Shown: piece after piece, positions 32,601 to 41,003 of the stretch | Position numbering within the stretch: the first letter of the stretch is position 1 | How the letters are laid out: each line of letters opens with the position of its first letter | Assembly: GCF_014641615.1 (NCBI RefSeq) | Contig: NZ_BMIB01000005.1 | Coordinates: 14,150-78,149, forward strand | Source: Filimonas zeae | Lineage (GTDB): Bacteria > Bacteroidota > Bacteroidia > Chitinophagales > Chitinophagaceae | Direction: 5' to 3' | Length of the DNA: 64,000 nt | Notes under the pieces: model-generated | Told to the model about the DNA's origin: nothing | Databases searched by the model: none | What the model saw: only the letters and a program-made list of their open reading frames with translations | Position numbers and translations under genes: made by a program

Positions 32601-35190
32601 CAAATACAACACCGGTGAAAAAGTAAAACTAACCATACCCAGCAGCGAAGGTGGCCGTGCCCTTATTAGCCTGGAAAACGGCAGCAAGGTGCTGAAAACT
32701 TATTGGGTAAACACCACCAAAGGCCAGACAGAGTTTTCGTTTACAGCAGAAAAAGAAATGACGCCAAACGTATACGTTAACGTAAGTCTGATACAGCCGC
32801 ACGCACAAACAGTAAACGATTTGCCGCTGCGTATGTATGGCACCATACCCATTACCGTAGAAGACAAAAACACGGTACTGAAACCGGTAATTAAAATGCC
32901 GGATGCAATACGACCCGAGCAGCCTGGTACCATTACGGTATCAGAAGCCAACGGCAACAGCATGACGTATGTAATTGCCCTGGTAGATGAAGGCCTGCTG
33001 GACCTTACCCGCTTTAAAACACCCGATCCGCATAGTGCCTTTTTTGCCAAAGAAGCGCTGGGTGTAAAAACCTGGGATTTGTATGATGAAGTAATTGGTG
33101 CATGGGGCGGACAACTGGAAAGAATACTTACCATAGGTGGTGATGGCGAAGCAGAACTGGCTTCTAAAACCAGAAGAGCTAACCGCTTTAAACCGGTGGT
33201 AACCTTTATGGGCCCCTTCAGCAGCAATGGCAACAGCAAAACCCATCAGTTTACGCTGCCACCTTATATGGGTGCTGTACGCGCCATGGTAGTAGCCGTT
33301 GGCGATGCCTCTAAGGGTACCGCATATGGTATGGCAGAAAAAAGTGTGCAGGTGAAAAAGCCGTTGATGTTAATGGCTACCCTGCCACGCGTGTTGGGCC
33401 CGCTGGAAGAAATTAAAATACCGGTTACGGTGTTTGCTACAGAAAGCAACATCCGCAATGTAAACCTGAGCATACAGTCTAATCCGTTTATCGAATCTGG
33501 CGGCACACAAAGCATCAGCTTCAACGGTACCGGCGAGCAACTGGTGTATTTTAATGCAAAAGTGAAACCCAATACCGGCATTGGCAGCTTTAAAATTGTA
33601 GCCAGCTCCGGTAAGGAACAAACGGTGTATGAAACAGAAATAGATATACGCAATGCCGCACCCTATACCACACAGGTAACAGAAGCTACGCTGCAACCCG
33701 GCCAGAGCTGGACGGGTAATGTAGCCATGATAGGTGATGCCTCTACCGCCAAAGCCACCCTGGAAGTATCCAGCATACCGGCTATTAACCTGCAGAAGCG
33801 TTTAAACTATCTCATTTCTTATCCGCACGGCTGTATTGAGCAAACCACTTCGGCCGTGTTTCCACAACTGGTATTGCAGCAGTTAACAGAACTGTCTGAT
33901 AAAAAGAAAGCAGATATAGACAGAAACATTAAAGCAGCCCTGCAAAAACTACAGAACTTTCAAACAGCTGATGGTGGCTTCAGTTACTGGCCTGGCAATA
34001 CCACTGCTGACGCGTGGGGTACCAACTATGCCGGACACTTTTTGCTGGAAGCAACTGCCCGTGGCTATAATGTACCAGCACAATTGTTACAGCAATGGCG
34101 TACCTACCAGCGCAATAAAGCCAGCGCCTGGAACCAGACCGAAGCACCATGGTATGGCAGCGACCTTACCCAGGCATACCGCCTGTACCTGCTGGCCCTG
34201 GCCAAAGCACCTGAACTGGGTGCTATGAACCGGCTGAAAGAATTTAAGTTTATTACCCCCGAAGCCAAATGGCGGCTGGCAGCAGCCTATTATCTGGCAG
34301 GCCAGCAACAGGTAGCCCTGCAACTGATAAGCGGTTTACCGGTAAGCTTCCCGGCCCGTACCGAGCCGGGTTACAGCTTTGGCAGCAGCCTGCGCGATCA
34401 GGCAATGGTACTGGAAACACTTACGCTGATGAAGCGCAAAGCAGAGGCAGAAGGCGTGGTAAAACAGGTAGCAGCGCAACTGGCACAGGAAAGCTGGTAC
34501 AGCACACAAACCACCGCTTACTCCCTTATAGCCATTGCCAACTATTGCGGCACTAACAGCAATGGACAAAAAATAAACGCTGCAGTGGCGGTAAACAGCG
34601 AAAACAGCACCCTCAACAGCAGCAGCCCGGTTTCGCAGACCGCTGTAACCTGGCAAAGGGGCAAAAGCAGTGTACGCCTTACCAACAAAGGCAGCAATGT
34701 GCTGTATGTACGCGTAATTAATCAGGGGCAGCCTTTTGCTACCGAACCGGTGCCTGTTACCAACAACCCGGATGTGTTGCAGGTAAACGTAAGTTACCTC
34801 AGCAGCACCGGCCAGCCGTTAGATCCTGCCCAGTTAAGCCAGGGTACCGACTTTGTAGCCAAAGTAACGGTAACCAACCCCGGCAAACGCGGTGGGTACA
34901 CGAATATGGCCCTGTCGCAGGTGTTTCCTGGTGGATGGGAGATTTTGAACACCCGCCTGTACAACAGCGAGGGTAGCTTTAAATCATCTCCTTCTTCCTA
35001 TATGGATATCAGAGATGACAGGGTTTACCATTATTTTGATATCCGTCCGCGGGAAACGCTTACCTACTATGTACAGCTGAACGCAGCTTACCCAGGCCGT
35101 TACTTTTGGCCAGGGGTATATTGCGAAGCCATGTACGACCATACTATCAACGGTGGCGCCACCGGAAAATGGATAGAGGTAAAGGAGTAA
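29626..35190 (+). CDS. Alpha-2-macroglobulin family lipoprotein
   Basis: The start at 29626 gives 1854 residues and a proper lipoprotein signal (KTQWIVIAGLFVMILAGC, Cys18); an upstream in-frame ATG at 29518 would place the signal inside the protein. The protein has MG1-type and Ig-like MG domains, an acidic Asp/Glu insert near residues 450-465, a bait-like region and a thioester domain with Cys1403-Ile-Glu-Gln1406 in YPHGCIEQTTSAVFP, then the alpha-alpha toroid and receptor-binding-like domain. Bacterial A2Ms trap attacking proteases in the periplasm through this thioester. pbpC lies two genes downstream, as with E. coli yfhM-pbpC. Length is near the family norm. Confidence 0.95.
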   Translation: MKTQWIVIAGLFVMILAGCNSKKKLVAVDPSFSQYVNAYSAGVISKKSPIRIQLAADAQVTHTLNETIKEKLFSFSPAVEGKAYWTDARTIEFKPEKDLKPDEMYEIHFELDKVMKVPADYKDFVFNVQIIKPAFEVSENGLRALNKTDMSFSGQLVTADVEESAKVEKLLQASVNGSNATIAWQHNDANKTHGFVINPVKRSGSAGTLKLSWNGDALGSKIQETKEINIPAIGDFKVMNIRAEQDEEQYALVQFSDPITVGQSLDGLIGISNQEQLSYTILGSEVKVYSSGKLDGDYTVAVHEGIENQWGEKLEKAFTANVFFENRMPSVKIHGRGEILPNSTGKLVLPFEATNLKAVDISIIKIFENNIGQFLQENNLGGGNELRRVARPLVQATLKLDEDAALNLHRKNRFSLDIDKYVRTEPGAIYRVFIGFKPEYSLYTCTQGTDSSSNEEGDEDEYDYYEANRNGGDEDDAFWRTYDTWYPYGYNWEQRDNPCSRSYFNKERFASRNILASNIGLTAKRSNNNQLFVAVNDIITTNPMGEVELQVVDYQQQVIGKANTDKDGLALIPLTRKPYLLIAKKGTEKGYLKLDDGSSLPLGRFDVDGAEVKNGIKGFIFGERGVWRPGDSLYLSCIIQDRDQQLPKDHPLELELISPRGQLYKRLVQTNAADGFNVFRTATDAGAPTGNWLCRVKLGGATFEKRLKIETVMPNRLKIDLDFAGMEALGKNATASATLSARWLFGATAENLKARVDAQLYKKSTSFPKFKDYVFDNPTASFTTQSKTIFDGALSAEGKAAINPVFESGEQAPGQLLANLVIKVFEPGGNFSIDNVAMPFNPYSSYAGLRVPEGDKTWGFLETGKNHRFELADVDTKGEPVAGSTELKLELYKIQWRWWWDNSGDDLSNFTQDTYNKLIKEDAVTLYNGRGFYDVKIGAENYGRYLLLVRDTRSGHVTGKTFYADDYGWQSRSGGDDNASAAAMLSFTAEKNKYNTGEKVKLTIPSSEGGRALISLENGSKVLKTYWVNTTKGQTEFSFTAEKEMTPNVYVNVSLIQPHAQTVNDLPLRMYGTIPITVEDKNTVLKPVIKMPDAIRPEQPGTITVSEANGNSMTYVIALVDEGLLDLTRFKTPDPHSAFFAKEALGVKTWDLYDEVIGAWGGQLERILTIGGDGEAELASKTRRANRFKPVVTFMGPFSSNGNSKTHQFTLPPYMGAVRAMVVAVGDASKGTAYGMAEKSVQVKKPLMLMATLPRVLGPLEEIKIPVTVFATESNIRNVNLSIQSNPFIESGGTQSISFNGTGEQLVYFNAKVKPNTGIGSFKIVASSGKEQTVYETEIDIRNAAPYTTQVTEATLQPGQSWTGNVAMIGDASTAKATLEVSSIPAINLQKRLNYLISYPHGCIEQTTSAVFPQLVLQQLTELSDKKKADIDRNIKAALQKLQNFQTADGGFSYWPGNTTADAWGTNYAGHFLLEATARGYNVPAQLLQQWRTYQRNKASAWNQTEAPWYGSDLTQAYRLYLLALAKAPELGAMNRLKEFKFITPEAKWRLAAAYYLAGQQQVALQLISGLPVSFPARTEPGYSFGSSLRDQAMVLETLTLMKRKAEAEGVVKQVAAQLAQESWYSTQTTAYSLIAIANYCGTNSNGQKINAAVAVNSENSTLNSSSPVSQTAVTWQRGKSSVRLTNKGSNVLYVRVINQGQPFATEPVPVTNNPDVLQVNVSYLSSTGQPLDPAQLSQGTDFVAKVTVTNPGKRGGYTNMALSQVFPGGWEILNTRLYNSEGSFKSSPSSYMDIRDDRVYHYFDIRPRETLTYYVQLNAAYPGRYFWPGVYCEAMYDHTINGGATGKWIEVKE

Positions 35191-35251
35191 GCCGATAATT
35201 TGAACGCTTTATCACTGAACCCGCACTAAAGGCACAGTATACAGATACCCT

Positions 35252-35320
35252 GAGACCGGCCTGCTGAAAATGAACATACGCTGTATCAAAAGCGTACATT
35301 TCAGCAGGCCGGTCTCTTTT
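35252..35320 (+). terminator. Long hairpin terminator after the A2M gene
   Basis: Arms 35252-35281 and 35291-35316 pair over most of their length (with a small bulge) around a short loop, followed by TCTTTTATA. It suggests that the downstream permease has its own promoter. Confidence 0.8.
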
Positions 35321-35395
35321 ATATATCTGACAATCAGCCATTAACATTTATGGCACCTCGTATGTTCCATTTTGCACATATCAGAACTATACAGT

Positions 35396-37810
35396 ATGCT
35401 CCGAAACTATTTTCTTACTGCCTGGCGTAACCTGAAAAAGAACAAGTTAACGGCCGGCATAAACGTGCTGGGCCTTACCGTGGCCTTCACCTGCTGCATT
35501 GTACTATTTCTGATGGTACAAAGGCAGTTTTCGTACGACCGTTTTCACAAAAACGTGAACCGGATATTTAAGGTATATAGTGTATCGCATGCCAGGGAGG
35601 GCGACAAGCTGTCTGCCAGCATGGCCTACCCCGCTGCGCCGGCTTTTAAAGCAGAGGTACCTGGTGTAGAAAAATCCACTCCGTATATGTGGGCCGGGCA
35701 AGGCATACGTTATGGTGATAAAGAACTAGCCAAAAGCATACAACTGGTAAGTGCAGATTTTTTCAGCATGTTTAGCTTTCCTGTTAAAGCCGGCAACAGA
35801 GCCAACCCACTGGCTTCGGAGAGCGATATTGCCCTGAACGAAACCACCGCTAAAGCCCTGTTTGGCGATAGCGACGCCATAGGAAAATCTGTTGAAGTAA
35901 AACTGGGTAGCCACTGGAAAACCCTTACGGTATCTGCCGTGCTGGAAGATGCGCCAGACAACTCCACCCTGCAGTTTCAAACGCTGGCACGTATAGAAAT
36001 CAACAACGATTATCCCGAACTGAAAAACAACTGGAACTTTCAGCACCACAATGTATATGTGCAGCTGAAGCCTAATATTACCCAGGCAACCGCAGAAAAA
36101 GAACTGCGCGAGGTGGTAAAACACTACCGGCTGGCTAATGAAGAAGAAATGAATACCAGAGGCTTTAGAAAAGACGCTGCGGGCGATTATTATGCGTTTA
36201 AACTGGCCTCACTAAACTCCCTGCGCTTTAATGAAGAGCTGGGTGGCAGAAATGCCGTGAGCAAGCTTTATTTATATACACTGCTTTTGATAGCCGTGGT
36301 GGTAATGTTTATAGCCTGTTTCAATTTTGTAAATCTGAATGTAGCCCGCTCACTTACCCGCGCGCGGGAAGTAGGCGTACGCAAAACTATCGGAGCCGGT
36401 AAAAAGCAGATATTTACGCAACTGTGGTCAGAAAGCTTTTTACTGTGTCTGATGGCTTTATTACCCGCTATACTGCTGGTAATACTTTGTATACGCACCT
36501 TTGGAGAAAAAGTATCACCCGCCATTCTGCTACAGCCGCTGGTGGTATTGAGCATATTGGGCGGCATGTTATTCGTGTCTTTTCTGGCAGGTGGTTACCC
36601 CGCCTGGCTGGTATCCCGTTTTAATACCGTAGAAGTATTAAAAGGAAAACTGAAAGTAAGCCGCTCCTCGGGTGTGCGTAACGGCTTAATTCTGTTTCAG
36701 TTTGTAATGGCCAGTCTGCTTATATGCAGCACCATTGTTATATTCAGCCAGTTTCAGCACCTGCGCAATGCACCGCTGGGTTATGAGCAGGAATCGCTTA
36801 TCAGTATTCCCATTAAAAACACAGACAACTCTCAACACTACCTGCGGGCCTTCAGGCAGCAGATGGCTGCTCACCCGGAAGTAGTACAGATATCGGCCAG
36901 TGATATAAATCTGGGTATTGGTAAGGATGGTAGCCAGGCTTCTATGGCCAACGGTTTCAGTTATAAAGACAAGATAGTAAATACAGGTTTGCTCAATGTA
37001 GACTATGATTACCTCAAAACCATTGGTATTCCGCTGCTGGCCGGCCGTGAATTCAGTGCTGCTTTTCCATCAGATACCGCCCAGGATCAGGATAATATAG
37101 TGATTACAGAAAGCATGGCTAAACAGCTGGATGAAAAGCAGGTAATAGGATTATCTTTTTATACAGATAGTGCCAAACCCAAATGGACGGTAATTGGTGT
37201 TATTCCTGATTTTCACCTGTATTCCATGCACGAAAAAGTAGAGCCGCTAACCTTGCATATGGGCCGTGGCGGATACGGTTATATATTGGTGAAAGTAAAT
37301 ACCGGTAACCCACGCCATACCCTGACAATGATACAGGATGCCTACCGCCGCATTGAGCCCGCAAACAAAATAGAAGCTTCCTATATTACAGAAAACACAT
37401 TACGTTGGTATGAGAAAGAGCAACGCCTGAGCACCCTGTTTGGTACTGCTGCTTCCATAGCTATTTTGCTTAGCTGCCTGGGGCTTTTTGCTATTGTGCA
37501 GCTGGTAATGGAGCAGCGCCGCAAAGAAATAGGGGTGCGTAAGGTACTTGGCGCCAGTGTACAAGGCATTACCCGCCTGCTGTGTAAAGACTTTTTACGC
37601 TTGGTGCTGGTAGCCTTTTTAATAGCAGTACCGGTAGCCTGGTATTTTCTGAACCAGTGGCTACAGAACTTTCAATATCATATTTCTATTTACTGGTGGA
37701 TATTCCCGTTTGCAGGCCTGGTGATGCTGTTGATTGCCCTGGGCACTATCGGTTTTCAAACACTGAAAGCAGCCCTGGCCAACCCGGTGCAAAGCCTGCG
37801 TTCTGAATAG
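35396..37810 (+). CDS. FtsX/MacB-type ABC transporter permease
   Basis: The start at 35396 (MLRNYFLTAWRNLKKNK, 804 residues) is preferred to the ATG at 35372 because Bacteroidota permeases of this family begin with this amphipathic segment. It has the same architecture as the permease at 15346: a first helix near 20-42, MacB periplasmic core, three helices at about 280-410 with AREVGVRKTIGA, a second core, and the final FtsX unit with RRKEIGVRKVLGA. No ATPase gene is near. It lies between A2M and pbpC, 26 bases upstream of pbpC, and is probably co-transcribed with it. Confidence 0.92.
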   Translation: MLRNYFLTAWRNLKKNKLTAGINVLGLTVAFTCCIVLFLMVQRQFSYDRFHKNVNRIFKVYSVSHAREGDKLSASMAYPAAPAFKAEVPGVEKSTPYMWAGQGIRYGDKELAKSIQLVSADFFSMFSFPVKAGNRANPLASESDIALNETTAKALFGDSDAIGKSVEVKLGSHWKTLTVSAVLEDAPDNSTLQFQTLARIEINNDYPELKNNWNFQHHNVYVQLKPNITQATAEKELREVVKHYRLANEEEMNTRGFRKDAAGDYYAFKLASLNSLRFNEELGGRNAVSKLYLYTLLLIAVVVMFIACFNFVNLNVARSLTRAREVGVRKTIGAGKKQIFTQLWSESFLLCLMALLPAILLVILCIRTFGEKVSPAILLQPLVVLSILGGMLFVSFLAGGYPAWLVSRFNTVEVLKGKLKVSRSSGVRNGLILFQFVMASLLICSTIVIFSQFQHLRNAPLGYEQESLISIPIKNTDNSQHYLRAFRQQMAAHPEVVQISASDINLGIGKDGSQASMANGFSYKDKIVNTGLLNVDYDYLKTIGIPLLAGREFSAAFPSDTAQDQDNIVITESMAKQLDEKQVIGLSFYTDSAKPKWTVIGVIPDFHLYSMHEKVEPLTLHMGRGGYGYILVKVNTGNPRHTLTMIQDAYRRIEPANKIEASYITENTLRWYEKEQRLSTLFGTAASIAILLSCLGLFAIVQLVMEQRRKEIGVRKVLGASVQGITRLLCKDFLRLVLVAFLIAVPVAWYFLNQWLQNFQYHISIYWWIFPFAGLVMLLIALGTIGFQTLKAALANPVQSLRSE

Positions 37811-37836
37811 CTGATTGTTGTATATTCATCGCCGTT

Positions 37837-40239
37837 ATGAAACTAAACGGCAAGCGGAAAAAGATACTGGCAGGAATAGCTTTGATTATGATTGTATGTT
37901 TTTGGCTGTGCCTGCCAGCTCAGCTGTTTAAAGCGCCCACCAGCTTTATTCTGATGGATGAAGAAGGGCACTTACTGAATGCCTCTATAGCAGCAGATGG
38001 CCAATGGCGTTTTCCTTATGATAGCGCTGTACCGCAAAAGTTTGTGGATTGTATTACCACCTATGAAGACAAGCGCTTTTTTTACCATCCGGGTGTGGAT
38101 GTAGCAGCCCTTGCCCGTGCCATAAAACAAAACCTGCAGCACCATAAAACCATTAGCGGAGGCAGCACCCTTACCATGCAGGTTATGCGCCTGAGTGGCG
38201 GTAACCGCAGCCGCAACCTATGGAATAAAATGAAGGAGGCTGTATTAGCCGTGCGGCTGGAATGCGGCTACCGCAAGCGGAGTATACTGGCCCTGTACGC
38301 CTCTAATGCCCCCTTTGGCAGTAACGTGGTTGGGCTACAGGCAGCTGCCTGGCGCTACTTTGGCAGAAGCCCCGAACAGTTAAGCTGGGGCGAAACCGCA
38401 GCGCTGGCTGTGCTGCCAAATGCACCTGCTTCCATACACCCCGGCAAAAACCGCGACCAGCTGCTGAACAAGCGCAATAGTTTATTGTATAAATTATATA
38501 CCACCCATAAAATAGACAGTATTACCTGCCGGCTGGCACAGCAGGAGCCCCTACCCGGCGCCCCCCGCCCACTGCCACAGCTGGCCCCGCACCTGCTGGA
38601 CCGCTTTAAAAGGGAATATGCAGCCCTGCATGCTGACAATAAAGACCTTACTACAGGTATACAAACTACTATAAACTACCAGCTGCAACTACTGGTAAAC
38701 GGTATTGTAGAAAGGCATCAGCAGGTATTAAAAGGCAACCAGATAAACAACGCGGCTGCCATGGTAATGGAAATAGAAAGCGGGCAGGTAGTGGCCTACA
38801 CCGGTAACATATACAATACAGCAGATGCTGCACTGGAAAGCCATGTAGATGTACTAAATGCACCACGCAGCCCAGGCAGCACTTTAAAGCCCATACTCTA
38901 CGCCAGCCTGCTTACCGAAGGCAGTATACTACCCCGCCAGCTGATACCGGATATACCTACTCAGATAAACGGCTATACCCCACAGAATTTTGATCTGGGG
39001 TATGATGGTGCTGTGCCCGCCAACCGCGCACTGGCACGCAGCCTTAACATTCCCGCTATTAAAATGCTGCAGCAATACAAGTACCCACGCTTTTACCATG
39101 TATTAAAAGAATGTGGCCTTAGCACCCTGCCCCGCCCTGCCGACTTTTACGGCATGAGCCTGATACTGGGCGGCTGTGAGGTTACGCCTTACGAACTGGC
39201 AGGCGTATACAGCAGCATGGCCCGTATGTATTTGCATGAGCAACAGAATAAGGGTAAGTGGAATCCGGAGGATTGGTTTATGCCGGGGTATATAAAAACT
39301 CAAAATTCAAAAGTAAAAAGTAAAAACTCCCAACTAACAGCTAACAACTCCCAACTCTTCAGCTACCCCGCCCTGTGGCACACGTTTAATGCTATGACGG
39401 AAGTAATGCGGCCGGGTGAGGAAGGATTATGGGGGCTTTTTGGTTCGGCGCAGCGGGTAGCCTGGAAAACGGGAACCAGCTTTGGCTTCAGAGATGGCTG
39501 GGCGGTAGGGTTTACACCCAAATACTGTGTAGTGGTGTGGGTGGGTAATACAACCGGCGAGGGGCGGCCCGGCCTTACAGGCATTAATACGGCTGCGCCT
39601 ATCTTATTTGAGATATTCCGTAGCCTGCCGTTAACCAATTGGTTTACGGCACCATCTACCGGCTTTACCTATCTGCCGGTTTGCCATCATTCCGGTTTTA
39701 AGGCAGGTACCGACTGCCCGGTAGCCGATACCATGCTGGCAGATAACCGCGCGGTAAATGCGCCGGTTTGCCCCTACCATAAAATGGTGCATCTGGATAA
39801 AACAGGGCAATATCGTGTAACAGCCAATTGTGTTTCACCTGCCGGGATGCAGCACACCAGCTGGTTTATACTGCCCCCTGCCATTGAATATTACTACCGG
39901 CTGCAACATGCTGATTATAAGCCGCTGCCCGCTTTTTTACCCGGCTGCGCGGAGGACAATGGTAAAGTACTGGAGATTATTTATCCCGAAGAAAGCGCAC
40001 GTATTTATGTGCCGCTGGAAATATCCGGCGAACGTGGTAATACTGTTTTCAGGGCTACCCACCGCAATACCAACAGCAAACTGTTCTGGCATATTGATGA
40101 TGCTTTTGTAGCTACCACCCAACAGTTTCACCAGTTGTCCGTTAATCCCGCACCGGGTAAACACGTACTTACCGTAATTGATGAAAATGGGGAAAGTATT
40201 ACCCGCAATTTTGAAATACAGACACAGGAAAAGAAATAA
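37837..40239 (+). CDS. pbpC: Penicillin-binding protein 1C
   Basis: The 800-residue bifunctional peptidoglycan synthase has an N-terminal membrane anchor (about 8-28). The GT51 transglycosylase domain shows YEDKRFFYHPGVD and GGSTLTMQVMRL. The transpeptidase has Ser348-Thr-Leu-Lys351 in PGSTLKP and the KTGTSFGFRDGWAVGF box. The C-terminal BiPBP_C domain (about 700-795) is the mark of PBP1C. Residues 489-507 (QNSKVKSKNSQLTANNSQL) are encoded by an A-rich simple-repeat insert in frame. With the A2M protein it likely repairs the wall after protease attack. Partner genes are usually adjacent; here a permease lies between. Confidence 0.95.
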   Translation: MKLNGKRKKILAGIALIMIVCFWLCLPAQLFKAPTSFILMDEEGHLLNASIAADGQWRFPYDSAVPQKFVDCITTYEDKRFFYHPGVDVAALARAIKQNLQHHKTISGGSTLTMQVMRLSGGNRSRNLWNKMKEAVLAVRLECGYRKRSILALYASNAPFGSNVVGLQAAAWRYFGRSPEQLSWGETAALAVLPNAPASIHPGKNRDQLLNKRNSLLYKLYTTHKIDSITCRLAQQEPLPGAPRPLPQLAPHLLDRFKREYAALHADNKDLTTGIQTTINYQLQLLVNGIVERHQQVLKGNQINNAAAMVMEIESGQVVAYTGNIYNTADAALESHVDVLNAPRSPGSTLKPILYASLLTEGSILPRQLIPDIPTQINGYTPQNFDLGYDGAVPANRALARSLNIPAIKMLQQYKYPRFYHVLKECGLSTLPRPADFYGMSLILGGCEVTPYELAGVYSSMARMYLHEQQNKGKWNPEDWFMPGYIKTQNSKVKSKNSQLTANNSQLFSYPALWHTFNAMTEVMRPGEEGLWGLFGSAQRVAWKTGTSFGFRDGWAVGFTPKYCVVVWVGNTTGEGRPGLTGINTAAPILFEIFRSLPLTNWFTAPSTGFTYLPVCHHSGFKAGTDCPVADTMLADNRAVNAPVCPYHKMVHLDKTGQYRVTANCVSPAGMQHTSWFILPPAIEYYYRLQHADYKPLPAFLPGCAEDNGKVLEIIYPEESARIYVPLEISGERGNTVFRATHRNTNSKLFWHIDDAFVATTQQFHQLSVNPAPGKHVLTVIDENGESITRNFEIQTQEKK
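39295..39358 (+). repeat. A-rich simple-repeat insertion inside pbpC
   Basis: The insert consists of AAAATTC/AAAAGT-type runs followed by two exact copies of AACTCCCAACT (39325-39335 and 39346-39356, 21 bp apart) separated by an ACTAACAGCTAAC-type spacer. Its base composition differs sharply from the GC-rich codons on each side. It keeps the frame and lies within the transpeptidase domain, between the SxxK and KTG motifs. Confidence 0.75.
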
Positions 40240-40247
40240 GAGGTAGC

Positions 40248-40985
40248 TTACAGTAAAAGCGCTGCCAGTACATAATCCGCCAGCAGTATCAGAATACAGC
40301 TTACAATTACTGCTGTGGTACTGGAACGGCCAATTTCTAATGAGCCGCCTTTTACATAATAACCAAAATAGGCAGATATAGAGCTGATAAGGAAGGCAAA
40401 AGTATATGCCTTAATCAAGGAGAAGAATACGTTGAAAGGTTTGAAGTTCTGACGCAGCCCGATATCATAACTTTCAGTAGAAAGTATGTTGGCTAAACTG
40501 CCCGCTATTCTACCCCCTATCAGCGCCAGAAACATAGAAAGCACAATTAACGCAGGTATTACGACTAATGCACCCAGCACCCTTGGCAAAATAAGGTAGC
40601 TTTTGGTATTGATACCCATAATTTCAATAGCATCAATCTGCTCGCTCACCCGCATATTACCCAGCTCGCTCGCAATTTTACTACCTACCACACCGGCCAA
40701 TACCACACATACCACGGTAGGTGATAATTCCAGCATAATGGTATCGCGCACAATCATGGAAATAGTGGTTTTGGGAATCAGCGGACTTACCAGCTGATAG
40801 GCAGTTTGTACAGTAGTTACCGCCCCCAAGAAGAAAGAGATAATTAACACGATAGGCATAGCACCAAAACCAATTTCATAGCACTGGGTCATAAACTCTT
40901 TCCAGTACATTTTCTTGTTTTCAGGTTTCGAAATCATGCCCTTAAGCATGAGCAGGTACCTGCCTATCTGTGTTAAAAGATGCAT
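40248..40985 (-). CDS. MlaE family lipid ABC transporter permease
   Basis: The 245-residue protein has five to six membrane helices and the MlaE signature: GFGAMPIVLIISFFLGAVTTVQ near the N-terminus, the conserved SELGNMRVSEQIDAIEIMGI loop, and PRVLGALVVIPALIVLSMFLA. MlaE is the inner-membrane part of systems that move phospholipids between inner and outer membranes. The ATPase (MlaF) and MCE protein (MlaD) are not next to it in this window, though the locus may continue elsewhere. It starts 18 bases after the malic enzyme stop and is probably co-transcribed with it. Confidence 0.93.
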   Translation of the reverse strand: MHLLTQIGRYLLMLKGMISKPENKKMYWKEFMTQCYEIGFGAMPIVLIISFFLGAVTTVQTAYQLVSPLIPKTTISMIVRDTIMLELSPTVVCVVLAGVVGSKIASELGNMRVSEQIDAIEIMGINTKSYLILPRVLGALVVIPALIVLSMFLALIGGRIAGSLANILSTESYDIGLRQNFKPFNVFFSLIKAYTFAFLISSISAYFGYYVKGGSLEIGRSSTTAVIVSCILILLADYVLAALLL

Positions 40986-41003
40986 TTATGCTAGATTAAC
41001 TTA

